Assembly (NCBI RefSeq): GCF_002001205.1
Contig: NZ_MUNZ01000123.1
Span: 1 to 64,000, forward strand
Direction: 5' to 3'
Source: Hydrogenophaga sp. A37
GTDB lineage: Bacteria; Pseudomonadota; Gammaproteobacteria; Burkholderiales; Burkholderiaceae_C
DNA length: 64,000 nucleotides
The notes beneath the pieces were generated by a model that saw only the letters and a list, made by a program, of their open reading frames with translations, was not told the DNA's origin and did no database searches. The translations under genes and the position numbers were made by a program. How positions within the stretch are numbered: position 1 is the first letter of the stretch; each line of letters opens with the position of its first letter. Positions 30,323 through 39,800 of the stretch are shown piece by piece.

Positions 30323-31414
30323 ATGGCTGTCGACCAACAAGCGCTGCTCAATGCCCTGCAGACCGTGACCGATCCGAACACGGGCAAGGACTTTGTGTCC
30401 ACCAAAGCGCTGAAGAATCTGAACGAACAGTACGGCGACGTGTCGTTCGACGTGGAGCTGGGTTATCCGGCCAAGAGCCAGATCCCGGCGCTGCGCCGCG
30501 AACTGATCGCCGCCGCCAAGGGCGTGGCCGGTGTGGAGAACGTGTCGATCAACATGACCAGCAAGATCATTCCGCACGCGGTGCAGCGCGGCGTGCAGCT
30601 GCTGCCCAGCGTGAAGAACATCATTGCCGTGGCCTCGGGCAAGGGCGGCGTGGGCAAGAGCACCACGGCGGTCAACCTGGCGCTGGCGCTGGCCGCCGAG
30701 GGCGCCCAGGTCGGCATTCTGGACGCCGACATCTACGGCCCCAGCCAGCCCATGATGATGGGCATCGAGGGCCGGCCCGAGAGCGCCGACGGCAAAACCA
30801 TGGAGCCGCTGGAGAACTATGGCGTGCAGGTGATCTCCATCGGTTTCCTGGTCGACAAGGACGAGGCCATGATCTGGCGCGGCCCCATGGCCACGCAGGC
30901 GCTGGAGCAACTGCTGCGCCAGACCAACTGGAAAGACCTGGATTACCTGATCGTCGACATGCCGCCCGGCACCGGGGACATCCAGCTCACGCTCTCCCAG
31001 CGCGTGCCGCTCACGGGCGCGGTGATCGTGACCACGCCGCAGGACATCGCCCTGCTCGACGCGCGCAAGGGCATCAAGATGTTTGAAAAGGTGGGCGTGC
31101 CCATCCTTGGCATCGTCGAGAACATGGCGGTGTACTGCTGCCCCAACTGCGGCCACACCGAGCACATTTTTGGCGTCGATGGCGGCAAGAAAATGGCGGC
31201 CGAATACGGCATGGACTACCTGGGCGCGCTGCCGCTGAACATGAGCATCCGCGTGCAGGCCGACAGTGGCCGCCCCACCGTGGTGTCCGACCCCGAGGGC
31301 GAGATCGCCACGCTCTACAAGACCGTGGCGCGGCAGGTGGCGATCAAGATCGCGAAGCAGGCCAAGGACTTCTCCAGCAAGTTCCCGAGCATCAAGATAT
31401 CCAAGGAAACCTGA
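30323..31414 (+). CDS. apbC: Iron-sulfur cluster carrier protein ApbC/Mrp
   Basis: A 363-residue Mrp/NBP35-family P-loop ATPase that carries [4Fe-4S] clusters. It has an N-terminal MIP18/DUF59 domain (about residues 5-80), then the deviant Walker [21 protein letters not shown], switch [27 protein letters not shown] and the cluster-binding CxxC in [20 protein letters not shown] sequence precedes the ATG by about 8 bp. It is divergent from metG, the same arrangement found in enterobacteria (metG-mrp). Confidence 0.96.
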   Translation: MAVDQQALLNALQTVTDPNTGKDFVSTKALKNLNEQYGDVSFDVELGYPAKSQIPALRRELIAAAKGVAGVENVSINMTSKIIPHAVQRGVQLLPSVKNIIAVASGKGGVGKSTTAVNLALALAAEGAQVGILDADIYGPSQPMMMGIEGRPESADGKTMEPLENYGVQVISIGFLVDKDEAMIWRGPMATQALEQLLRQTNWKDLDYLIVDMPPGTGDIQLTLSQRVPLTGAVIVTTPQDIALLDARKGIKMFEKVGVPILGIVENMAVYCCPNCGHTEHIFGVDGGKKMAAEYGMDYLGALPLNMSIRVQADSGRPTVVSDPEGEIATLYKTVARQVAIKIAKQAKDFSSKFPSIKISKET

Positions 31415-31437
31415 GCGGCTCAGCGGATTGACCAACG

Positions 31438-31461
31438 GGTGTCACGGGGATCCGTGATACC
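31438..31461 (+). other. Stem-loop downstream of apbC
   Basis: GGTGTCACGG and CCGTGATACC pair over ten positions (one G-U) around a GGAT loop, 23 bp after the apbC stop. There is no T-run, so it is not a standard terminator; it could protect the mRNA 3' end. The remaining gap to the TonB receptor gene (31462-31694) shows no recognisable riboswitch or convincing promoter. Confidence 0.4.
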
Positions 31462-31694
31462 AAAGATCTACGGTGGCCGTTGCCACTGTGGCGCGGCCCG
31501 CTTCTAGGGCCCTCGACCTCACTCAAACCCCTAGCCTTCTTCAGCCGCCAGACGGACACCCGTCGGCGATGCGGAGGCGCTGCTGTGCGCGCTGATCCGT
31601 GGCCACCCGCTTCAGAATGTCGCCCGGCGACCGATAACCTGGGGAAATCGATTGCATCAACCTCCCCCGACACTGCGGTTGCCCGCTCCCCGCC

Positions 31695-33686
31695 ATGCAC
31701 GCCACTTCCACACCACCCACCGGCGGCCTGTTGAATACCCGGTGGCCCGGCGGACGGGCGCGCGGCGTCAAGCCCTCCCGTTTGCTGGCCTTGGGCCTGG
31801 CCCTGGCGGCGGTCTTTCCGGCCCGGGCGGCCACCGACATGGCCATGCTGAGCCTGGAGCAGCTGATGGAGATCACCGTGGTGGGTGCCTCCAAGTACCA
31901 GCAAAAGCAGAGCGAGGTGGCGGCCGCGGTCAGCGTCATCACCCGCGAGGACATCCGGACCTTTGGCTGGCGCACCCTGGCCGAGGCCCTGTCCAGCCTG
32001 CCCGGCGTGCACAGCACCTACGACCGCCAGTACACCTACCTGGGCACCCGGGGGCTGAGCCAGCCGGGTGACCTCAATGTGCGGGTGCTCGTCACCATCA
32101 ACGGCAACCGCGTCAACGAGGCCACCTACGACGGCGCCACCCTGGGGCATGAGTTTCCGCTGGATCTGGATCTGATCGAGCGCATCGAATACATCCCGGG
32201 TCCGGGCGGCGCGGTGTACGGCCAGAACGCCCTTTTTGGCGTGGTCAATGTGGTCACCCGCGACGGTGCGGGCATCGGCGGCACGGAGCTGACGGCGGCG
32301 CTGCAAAGCCCGCAACGCATGCGGCAGGGCCGGGTCAGCGTGGGCCGCCAGCTCGACAACGGGCTGGATGTGCTGGTGTCCGCTTCCCACCTGCGTGCCC
32401 GTGGCGAAAACCGCTTCTACGACTATGGCGAAGGCATCGCGGGCATGGCCACCGACATGGACGGTGAGCGCGACAAGGAGTTCTTCGCGCGCATGACGAA
32501 GGGTCCCTGGTCGTTCGAGCTGATCCACAGCGATCGAAGGAAAGGCGACCCCACGGCGACGGCTGGCGCTCAACCGCTGGCGCCGGACCAGTTCATCCGG
32601 GACCGCTATCTGCTCACGCAGCTGCAGTACCAGGGCCCGCTGGCGGATGCCTCACTGCAGTTGCTGGCGAGGGCGTTCCTGGGGGAGTACCGTTTTGACG
32701 CTGACGCCGTCTATGACGATTCGATCTATGCGTTCGCTGGCGCGAGTTCCTTTCGCGGCGGTGAGTTGCGCCTCTTGTCCACGGCGCTGCCGGCGCACAA
32801 GCTGATGGTGGGGGTGGAGCTGCAGGACAACCCGCGCCAGGATATCGCTCCGGACTTTCCCAATTCGGGCTGGCGCGCGGGTGTGTACGTCCAGGACGAA
32901 TGGCGCATGTCGGAGACGCTGGTGGCCACCCTGGGGCTGCGCGTCGACCGCAACAGCGTCAACGGCACCGAGTCGAGTCCGCGGGCGGCGCTGATCTGGC
33001 AAGCCGCGCCGGCTTCCACGTTCAAGCTGATGGCCGGTCGTGCCCACCGGGCACCGAATGCGTCGGAACGCGATTGGCTGTATTTCGAGGACGGATCCCA
33101 GACGCAGTTGCCCGCCGTCGACAGCGAGGTCATTGACACGCTGGAGCTGGTGGTGGACCACCGTGTGGCGTCCGATCTGAGCGTTCGAGGGGCGCTGTAC
33201 CAGTGGTCGCTGAAGGATCTGATCGTCGTGGACAAAGAGACGTGGATGTTCGTTTCCGGGCCGCGCGCGAAGGCCACCGGGCTCGAACTCTCGGCCGACA
33301 AGACCTGGGACTGGGGTGGGCGGCTGCGTGCCAGCCTCACGCACCAGCAGGCGCGGTTTGTCCAGGGCGAGGGCCTGGCCAATTCACCGCACTGGCTGGG
33401 CAAACTGCATTTTTCAACCCCGTTGCCCGCCGCGGGGCTGCGCCTGGGCTACGAGTGGCAGCTGGAAAGCGACCGGCGCGGTGTCAACGGTGCGCGTCTG
33501 CCCGGGCATGGTCTGTCCAACCTGTACCTCACCGCCAGCCCTTGGGCGCCCGGGGTGTCGGTCTCGCTGGGCGTCTACAACCTGTTTGACCAGGCCCACC
33601 GGCAGCCGCTTCCCGAAGGCAACTGGATCACGGAGCTGCCGCAAGACGGCCGCAGCATCCGCCTCAAGATGGAGGTCCGTTTCTGA
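31695..33686 (+). CDS. TonB-dependent outer-membrane receptor (YfiR-linked type)
   Basis: A 663-residue receptor. A long n-region leads to a signal peptide ending PARAA (near residue 46). The LSLEQLMEITVVGASK segment just after it is typical of receptors encoded next to YfiR/histidine-kinase genes. The plug domain (about 60-175) has AVSVITREDIRTFG, LPGVHSTYDRQYTYLGTRG and the VRVLVTINGNRVNE and VYGQNALFGVVNVVT elements. A beta-barrel follows and ends RLKMEVRF with the terminal Phe of outer-membrane proteins. The stop overlaps the YfiR start (TGATG). Ligand unknown; it may signal rather than import. Confidence 0.88.
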   Translation: MHATSTPPTGGLLNTRWPGGRARGVKPSRLLALGLALAAVFPARAATDMAMLSLEQLMEITVVGASKYQQKQSEVAAAVSVITREDIRTFGWRTLAEALSSLPGVHSTYDRQYTYLGTRGLSQPGDLNVRVLVTINGNRVNEATYDGATLGHEFPLDLDLIERIEYIPGPGGAVYGQNALFGVVNVVTRDGAGIGGTELTAALQSPQRMRQGRVSVGRQLDNGLDVLVSASHLRARGENRFYDYGEGIAGMATDMDGERDKEFFARMTKGPWSFELIHSDRRKGDPTATAGAQPLAPDQFIRDRYLLTQLQYQGPLADASLQLLARAFLGEYRFDADAVYDDSIYAFAGASSFRGGELRLLSTALPAHKLMVGVELQDNPRQDIAPDFPNSGWRAGVYVQDEWRMSETLVATLGLRVDRNSVNGTESSPRAALIWQAAPASTFKLMAGRAHRAPNASERDWLYFEDGSQTQLPAVDSEVIDTLELVVDHRVASDLSVRGALYQWSLKDLIVVDKETWMFVSGPRAKATGLELSADKTWDWGGRLRASLTHQQARFVQGEGLANSPHWLGKLHFSTPLPAAGLRLGYEWQLESDRRGVNGARLPGHGLSNLYLTASPWAPGVSVSLGVYNLFDQAHRQPLPEGNWITELPQDGRSIRLKMEVRF

Positions 33687-34258
33687 TGGAACGTGTCCCA
33701 TGGAGGCCTGTTGTGACTGCCCCCCGCACGCCCGGCGCCCGACGGGTGCTGTGCGCCCTGCTGCTTCTGAGCGGGCTGACCGCGGGGGCCTTGGCGCAGT
33801 CGGTCAGCGAGCACGCGGTCAAGGCCGGCTTTGTCGCCAACTTCATCAAGTTCACCCAGTGGCCTGGGGGCGGGGACGCCGCCAACGCACCGCTGAGGTT
33901 GTGCAGCACCGGGTCGCAGGCCTTGCAGGGGCAGCTTGCGCTGCTGCAGGGCCGGGCGGTGGGCGGTCGGGTGCTGGAGATTGTTCCTGGCGCGGTGTCG
34001 ACCCACGGTCGACAGTGCGACGTGCTGTTCCTCGCCGAGGGCGACGCGCACCGCCTGGAGACGCTGCTGCGTGGCCTGGGCAACGCGCCGGTGCTCACGG
34101 TGGGCGACCTGCCCGGGTTCGTGCAGGCCGGGGGCATGATCGGCTTGCGTATCGAGGCCAGCCGGGTGCGCTTCGACGTCAACCTGGCGGCGGCCCAGCG
34201 CGCCGGCCTGCTGCTCAACAGCCAGATGCTCAAGCTCGCGGGCAAGGTGCTGCAATGA
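33686..34258 (+). CDS. YfiR family periplasmic protein (DUF4154)
   Basis: A 190-residue exported protein of the YfiR/DUF4154 family. The signal peptide ends near GALAQ (residue 37). Typical elements: VKAGFVANFIKFTQWPG, CDVLFLAEGD, VLTVGDLPGFVQAGGMIGLRIE, VRFDVNLAAAQRAGLLLNSQMLKLA (hallmark FDVNLAAAQRAGL). In Pseudomonas, YfiR binds and holds off the CHASE8 sensor YfiN in the periplasm. The next gene encodes a kinase with a YfiN-like periplasmic domain, and start and stop codons overlap on both sides, so direct control of that kinase is the obvious inference. Confidence 0.87.
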   Translation: MERVPWRPVVTAPRTPGARRVLCALLLLSGLTAGALAQSVSEHAVKAGFVANFIKFTQWPGGGDAANAPLRLCSTGSQALQGQLALLQGRAVGGRVLEIVPGAVSTHGRQCDVLFLAEGDAHRLETLLRGLGNAPVLTVGDLPGFVQAGGMIGLRIEASRVRFDVNLAAAQRAGLLLNSQMLKLAGKVLQ

Positions 34259-36513
34259 AGTGGCGCGACCTCTCCATCGTGCGCAAGCTGGGCTTGTTGC
34301 TGGCCTTCAACACCCTGCTCGCCGTGCTGGCGACGGCCCTGGTGTTCAGCATCGGCAGCGCCTTTTCGCGCTACCACGACACCCGGGTGCAACTGCTCGC
34401 GCTGGCGGTGGTGGTGGGCGAAAACAGCCGGGCCGCGCTCGCTTTCGACGACCCCGAGAGCGCGGGGGTGACCTTGTCGGCGCTGGCGGCGAAGGAAGAA
34501 ATCGACACTGTGCGCCTGCTTGACACGCAGGGCGGGCTGTTCGCGCAGGTCCAGTTCCCCCGGCAAGACCACGATGGGGGGCTGCTCGAACGCCTGGTGC
34601 TGACCGTGTTGCCCACCACGCTGGAGGTCCACCACGAGATGGCCGATGGTGGGCAGACCGTGGGGCGCATCGAACTGTCCGCGCACCTGCTGCACATCTG
34701 GCTCGACATCCTGGCGGGGCAGGCGGCGATGGTGCTGCTGGGTGCCTTGCTCGCGGCACTGGCGGTGTATTTCGGGATGCGCCTGCGCCGCATCGTCACC
34801 GACCCGATCCTGGCGCTGGCGCAGGTGACCCACCGGGTGTCCCGCGAGCAGGACTATGCGATCCGCGCGACCAAGGCCCACAACGACGAGATCGGCACGC
34901 TGGTGGACCACTTCAACCACATGCTCGCTGAGATCCAGGCACGCGACATCGCCCTGCGGCGCGAGCGCCTGTTCCTGGAGCAGCGAACGATGGACATGCA
35001 ATTGGCGAAGGACGAAGCCGAGCGCGCCAGCCGGGTGAAGTCCGAGTTCATCAGCACCGTGAGCCACGAGTTGCGCACGCCTTTGACGGCCATCAGCGGG
35101 GCGCTGGGTCTGATCGCCGGCGGGGCTGTGGGTCCGTTGTCGCCGCAGGTCGAGGACATGGTGGGCATTGCCAAGAAGAACAGCCAGCGGCTGTCCTACC
35201 TGATCAACGACCTGCTGGACATGGAAAAACTCATGGTCGGCAAGCTGCACTTCGACATACGCGCGCTGGAGCTGATGCCCTTGCTGGAGCAGGCGCTGGT
35301 GGAGAACCAGGCCTATGCAGAACCGTACAAGGTGCGCTACGTGCTGAGCCAGCGGATCGATGGCTTGCGGGTCTGGGTGGACGCCCAGCGCCTGCAGCAG
35401 GTGTTGGCCAACCTGCTGTCCAATGCCGCGAAATTCTCGCCCGAGGGGGCGCAGGTGGAGGTGGCCGTGCGGCGGCGCGGCGAGGCGGTGCGGGTGGAGG
35501 TGCGGGACCACGGCGCCGGCATTCCTGCCAGCTTCCAGGCCAGCATCTTCCAGAAGTTTTCGCAGGCCGACGCGTCGGACACGCGGCAAAAAGGCGGCAC
35601 CGGGCTGGGTCTGGCGATTTCCCGCGAACTGATTGAACGCATGGGCGGCAGCATGGGCTTTGAATCACAGGAGGGCCAGGGCGCCTGTTTCTTCTTCGAT
35701 CTCCCGCTGTGGCACACGCTGTTGCCCCTGAGCGAGCCGGGGACCTCGCCGGTAGCCCAGCCCGGCGCACCGCGCATCCTGGTGGTGGAGGACGACCCCG
35801 ATGTGGGCCGCCTGCTGAGCCAGATGCTCCAGCGCGCCGGGTACGCGGTGGATTCGGCCGCCAGCGGCGCCCAGGCGATGGCGCTGGCGCTCCAGAACCG
35901 CTATGCGGCCGTGACGCTGGACCTGCGGCTGCCCGATACCGATGGCCAGCAGATCATCCGCGAGCTGCGCGCGCGACCGGCCACCGCGCGGTTGCCCATC
36001 ATCGTGATCTCGGCCCGGATGCAAGAGGGTCAGCGGGCCAACGGCGCTGAATTTCCCGGTGTCGAGTGGCTCGCCAAACCCCTGGACCAGTCCCGCCTGT
36101 TGAGCCTGCTCGAAGAGCGGGTGGCGGTGACCAAACCATCGAACCCCCGGGTGCTGCACGTGGAAGACGACGCCGACACGCACCAGGTGGTGCGCGCCAT
36201 GGCGGGCGACCGCTTCGACTTTGAACACGCCACCACCCTGCGCGAGGCCCGCGCCCGGGTGGCGCTGGAGCGCTTCGACGCGGTGATCCTCGACCTCACC
36301 CTGCCGAACGAATCGGGCTGGAGCCTGTTGCCCGCCATCCGCGAACAGCAGCCCGGCGCGCGCGTGGTGGTGTTGACCGGAGGCGACGAGGTGCCCGGCG
36401 ACGGGCAGTGGGTGGACGCGGTGCTGCGCAAATCCAGCGTCTCGCCGCGCCAACTGCTCGATGCCATCACGCCGCCCGAACCTTGCGGCGCGCCGGAAGG
36501 AACCACGCCATGA
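34255..36513 (+). CDS. CHASE8-HAMP hybrid histidine kinase with two receiver domains
   Basis: A 752-residue inner-membrane kinase. Order: TM1 (about 13-32); a periplasmic segment resembling the CHASE8 sensor of YfiN (about 35-145, with NSRAALAFDDPESAG and IDTVRLLDTQGGLFAQ); TM2 (about 152-175); HAMP; HisKA with phospho-acceptor His271 (STVSHELRTPLT); HATPase with LSNAAKFSPEG and GTGLGLAISREL; REC1 (Asp556 in TLDLRLPDTDG); REC2 (Asp680 in ILDLTLPNESG). YfiN itself ends in GGDEF; this protein does not. It starts inside the YfiR stop (ATGA) and its stop overlaps the next response regulator. Confidence 0.9.
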   Translation: MKWRDLSIVRKLGLLLAFNTLLAVLATALVFSIGSAFSRYHDTRVQLLALAVVVGENSRAALAFDDPESAGVTLSALAAKEEIDTVRLLDTQGGLFAQVQFPRQDHDGGLLERLVLTVLPTTLEVHHEMADGGQTVGRIELSAHLLHIWLDILAGQAAMVLLGALLAALAVYFGMRLRRIVTDPILALAQVTHRVSREQDYAIRATKAHNDEIGTLVDHFNHMLAEIQARDIALRRERLFLEQRTMDMQLAKDEAERASRVKSEFISTVSHELRTPLTAISGALGLIAGGAVGPLSPQVEDMVGIAKKNSQRLSYLINDLLDMEKLMVGKLHFDIRALELMPLLEQALVENQAYAEPYKVRYVLSQRIDGLRVWVDAQRLQQVLANLLSNAAKFSPEGAQVEVAVRRRGEAVRVEVRDHGAGIPASFQASIFQKFSQADASDTRQKGGTGLGLAISRELIERMGGSMGFESQEGQGACFFFDLPLWHTLLPLSEPGTSPVAQPGAPRILVVEDDPDVGRLLSQMLQRAGYAVDSAASGAQAMALALQNRYAAVTLDLRLPDTDGQQIIRELRARPATARLPIIVISARMQEGQRANGAEFPGVEWLAKPLDQSRLLSLLEERVAVTKPSNPRVLHVEDDADTHQVVRAMAGDRFDFEHATTLREARARVALERFDAVILDLTLPNESGWSLLPAIREQQPGARVVVLTGGDEVPGDGQWVDAVLRKSSVSPRQLLDAITPPEPCGAPEGTTP

Positions 36514-36896
36514 ACACACTGCAACGCATTCTGTATGTCGAAGACGAACCCGACATCCAGGCCGTGGCGCGCATCGCGCTGGAGATGGTGGGCGGCTTCC
36601 AGGTGCGGGTGTGTTCGTCCGGCGAGCAGGCCGTGCGCGAGGCGCCGGCCTTCGCCCCCGACCTCGTGTTGCTCGACGTGATGATGCCCGGCATGGACGG
36701 CCCGGGCACCTTCAAGGCCCTGCGCGCGCTGCCCCCGCTGGCCAGCGTGCCGGTGATCTTCATGACGGCCAAGGTGCAACCGCAGGAAGTGCAGCACTAC
36801 AAAGCGCTGGGCGCGCTGGCCGTGATTCCCAAACCTTTTGACCCGATGACGCTGGCGGCCCAGGTGCGCCGCCTGTGGGAGGACCGACATGACTGA
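36510..36896 (+). CDS. Single-domain response regulator
   Basis: A 128-residue stand-alone receiver domain: acidic pocket YVEDEPD, phospho-acceptor Asp56 (LLDVMMPGMDG), conserved Thr in IFMTAK and Lys-Pro in IPKPFDP. There is no output domain, so it probably shuttles phosphate or signals by protein contact (CheY/Spo0F style). The start overlaps the kinase stop by 4 bp, and its 3' end overlaps the next kinase start by 8 bp. Confidence 0.9.
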   Translation: MNTLQRILYVEDEPDIQAVARIALEMVGGFQVRVCSSGEQAVREAPAFAPDLVLLDVMMPGMDGPGTFKALRALPPLASVPVIFMTAKVQPQEVQHYKALGALAVIPKPFDPMTLAAQVRRLWEDRHD

Positions 36897-39800
36897 TTCA
36901 GGCATCCAGGACCGGCCAGGCGCGGCTTCTGTGGCTTTGGCCGAATTGCGTCGGCAGTTCACCGAGCAGTTGCCCACCCGGCTGGGCAGCATCGAAACCC
37001 TGTTCGAACGGCTTTCACCCCAGCACTGGGACCCGGCCGATGCCGAGGCGCTGCACCGCGTGGTGCACAGCCTGAGCGGGACAGCGGGCGTTTTTGGCAT
37101 GCCGACCTTGTCCGACGCCGCGCGTCAGGCGGAGCAACCGCTGAACGAGCTGATCCGTGGCCCGGGCGCGGGTGACGCGCCCAGCGAGGGCGAGTGGCAA
37201 CAGGTGTGCGAGGGGCTGCTGCGTCTGGTGGGTCTGGGTCAGACGCTGTTGGGTCAGGTGGCGCCCGGCGCCATGCCGGCGGAGGAGCCCCTGCGCCCCG
37301 ATGCCATGCCCTGGATCTATCTGGTTGAAACCGACGCGGCTCAGGCGGACCGGTTGCGCCAGGGCCTGTCGGGCGCCGGTTACCGGGTGCGTGTGTTGCC
37401 CGACATGGCCGGTCTGCGCGAGGCCTTGAACACCGCTCTTGCGGTGCCACCGGCGGCGGTGGTGCTGGACATGGTGTTCCCGGAGAACGATCCGGTCGGC
37501 GCCTCGCTGGTCAAGGCGTTGGGCCTGGGCCAGCACGGCCGCATTCCCGTGGTGCTCGCGCTGGCGGACGACGACCTGCCGGTGCGCCTGGCAGCCTCGC
37601 GCGCCGGCATCACCCGCACGCTGACCCAGCCCCTGGAAGCGGGCCGGCTGGTGAATCTGCTGGACGCGCTCACCGGGCGCCAGCCAGCGCAGCCTTACCG
37701 GGTGCTGCTGGTGGACGACGATCCCCTGCTGCTGCAAGCCCAGGCCAGCGTGTTGCGCGCGGCCGGCATGGAGGTGCATTCCCTGTCGCAGCCCTTGCAG
37801 ACCCTGCACGAGCTCGACCGGTTCCAGCCCGACGTGTTGTTGCTCGACGTGTACATGCCCGAGGCCAGCGGCCCCGAGCTGGCCGCAGCGCTGCGCGAAC
37901 GCGACGCCTATCTGCACCTGCCGGTGCTGTTTCTTTCGGCCGAGACCGACCCGACCCAGCAACTGCTGGCGCTCAATCTGGGGGGCGACGACTTCCTCGT
38001 CAAACCGGTGCGGTCCGACCACCTGGTGGCGGCGGTGAGTGCGCGCGCGCGGCGTGCGCGGCAGAACAGCGCCCTGCGCGAACGCCTACAGACCACGCTC
38101 TACGAACGCGAGCGCGAACACCTGGCGCTGGACCACCACGCCATCGTCAGCGTCGCGGACCGCACGGGGCAGCTGCTCTACGCCAACGACCTGTTCTGCC
38201 AGATCAGCGGCTACAGCCGCGAGGAGCTGCTGGGGCAGCACTGCCGCCTCCTGCGCACGCACGAGCAGCCAGGCGGTTTTGCGCGCGACATCTGGCGCGA
38301 AGTCGCCTCGGGGCGGGTGTGGCACGGCGAAATCTGCTGCCGGCGCAAGGGCGGCAGCCCCTACTGGGTGAAAACCACGATCACGCCGTTCCTGAACGCC
38401 GAGGGCGTTCCGTACCAGTACATCGTGATCCAGACCGACATCAGCCACATGAAGGCGGCCGAGGCGGTGCTGCGCGCCAGCGAATCGCGGCTGAACTTCC
38501 TGGTGTCGTCCAGCCCGGTGGCGATCTACACCCGCGCCGCCACGGCGCCCTACGCCGCGGTGTACGTGAGCCCGAACGTCACGCAACTGATGGGCATGCG
38601 GCCCGAAGACCTGACCGGCGATGGCCAACTGGGCGCGAGCCAGGTGCACCCCGATGACCGTGCGCGGGTCGCCGCCGAACTGCCCTGGGTGGTGGAGCAG
38701 GGCTCACACCTCAGCGAATACCGCCTGCGCCGTGGCGATGGCAGCTACCGCTGGGTGCACGACCAGCGCCGACTGGTGCGCGACGCTGCGGGCCAGCCGA
38801 TCGAGATCATTGGCTACTGGCTCGACATCACCGAGCGCAAGAACGTCGAGCACGAACTCTCGCTGTTGAACCGCGAGCTGGAACAGCGCGTCGCCCAGCA
38901 GACCCAGACCGTGATCGAGAGCGAGCGGTTTGCCCGCGCCACGCTCGACGCCTTGAGCGCACGCGTGGTGATCCTCGATGGGCAGGGCGTGGTCCTGGCA
39001 GCCAACCGCGCATGGACCGAGTTCGGCGACCCCGCGCTGGTCCTTGAGGGGGCGGATTACCTCGCATCGTGCGACCACACCTGCGGCACGCTGAGCGGTG
39101 ACAACCGCCCCGTGGCCACCGGCATCCGTGCGGTCATACGGGGCGAGCAGAAGGAATTTCTCCACGAGTACAGCGTGCGGCTGGAGGCCGGCCAGCACTG
39201 GTTCCTGTGCCGCGTGGAGCGCTTCCCTGGCGAGGGCGAAGTGCGCGTCGTGGTCTCGCACGAGAACATCACCCAGATGAAGCTGATCGAGCGCCAGCAC
39301 CTGCGTTCCCAGCGGCTCGAAAGCCTGGGCACGCTGGCCGGCGGTGTGGCGCACGACCTGAACAACGCGCTCGCGCCCGTGCTGATGGGCATGGGCATGC
39401 TGAAAGAGCAGTACCCCGAGGAGGCCCGGCTGTTCGAAATGATCCAGGGCAGCGCCCAGCGCGGCGCCAACATGGTGCGCCAGTTGCTCACCTTCGCCAA
39501 AGGCGCGGAAGGGGATCGTTCCTCGCTGCCGCCCGAACGCATGCTCCGGGAGCTGGAGGGCCTGATGAACGGCAGCTTCCCCAAGAACATCCGCCTGGTG
39601 GTCGAGTGCTCGCCCGACCTGCCGACGGTGTCGGGCGACGCCACGCAGCTGCACCAGGTGCTGTTGAACCTGTGCGTCAATGCCCGCGATGCCATGCCCG
39701 AGGGCGGCAGCATCACCCTCACGGCATCACCCGTGGAGCTCGACGCGGCCTATGCCCGCGCCATCGTCGATGCGCGGCCTGGCCGCTATGTGGCCCTGCG

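Noticed and set aside
33664-35589. 641-codon open frame antisense to the YfiR and kinase genes
   Set aside because: Composition (very high Gln, His, Arg, Leu) is that of a reverse-strand shadow, and the plus-strand domains are complete.
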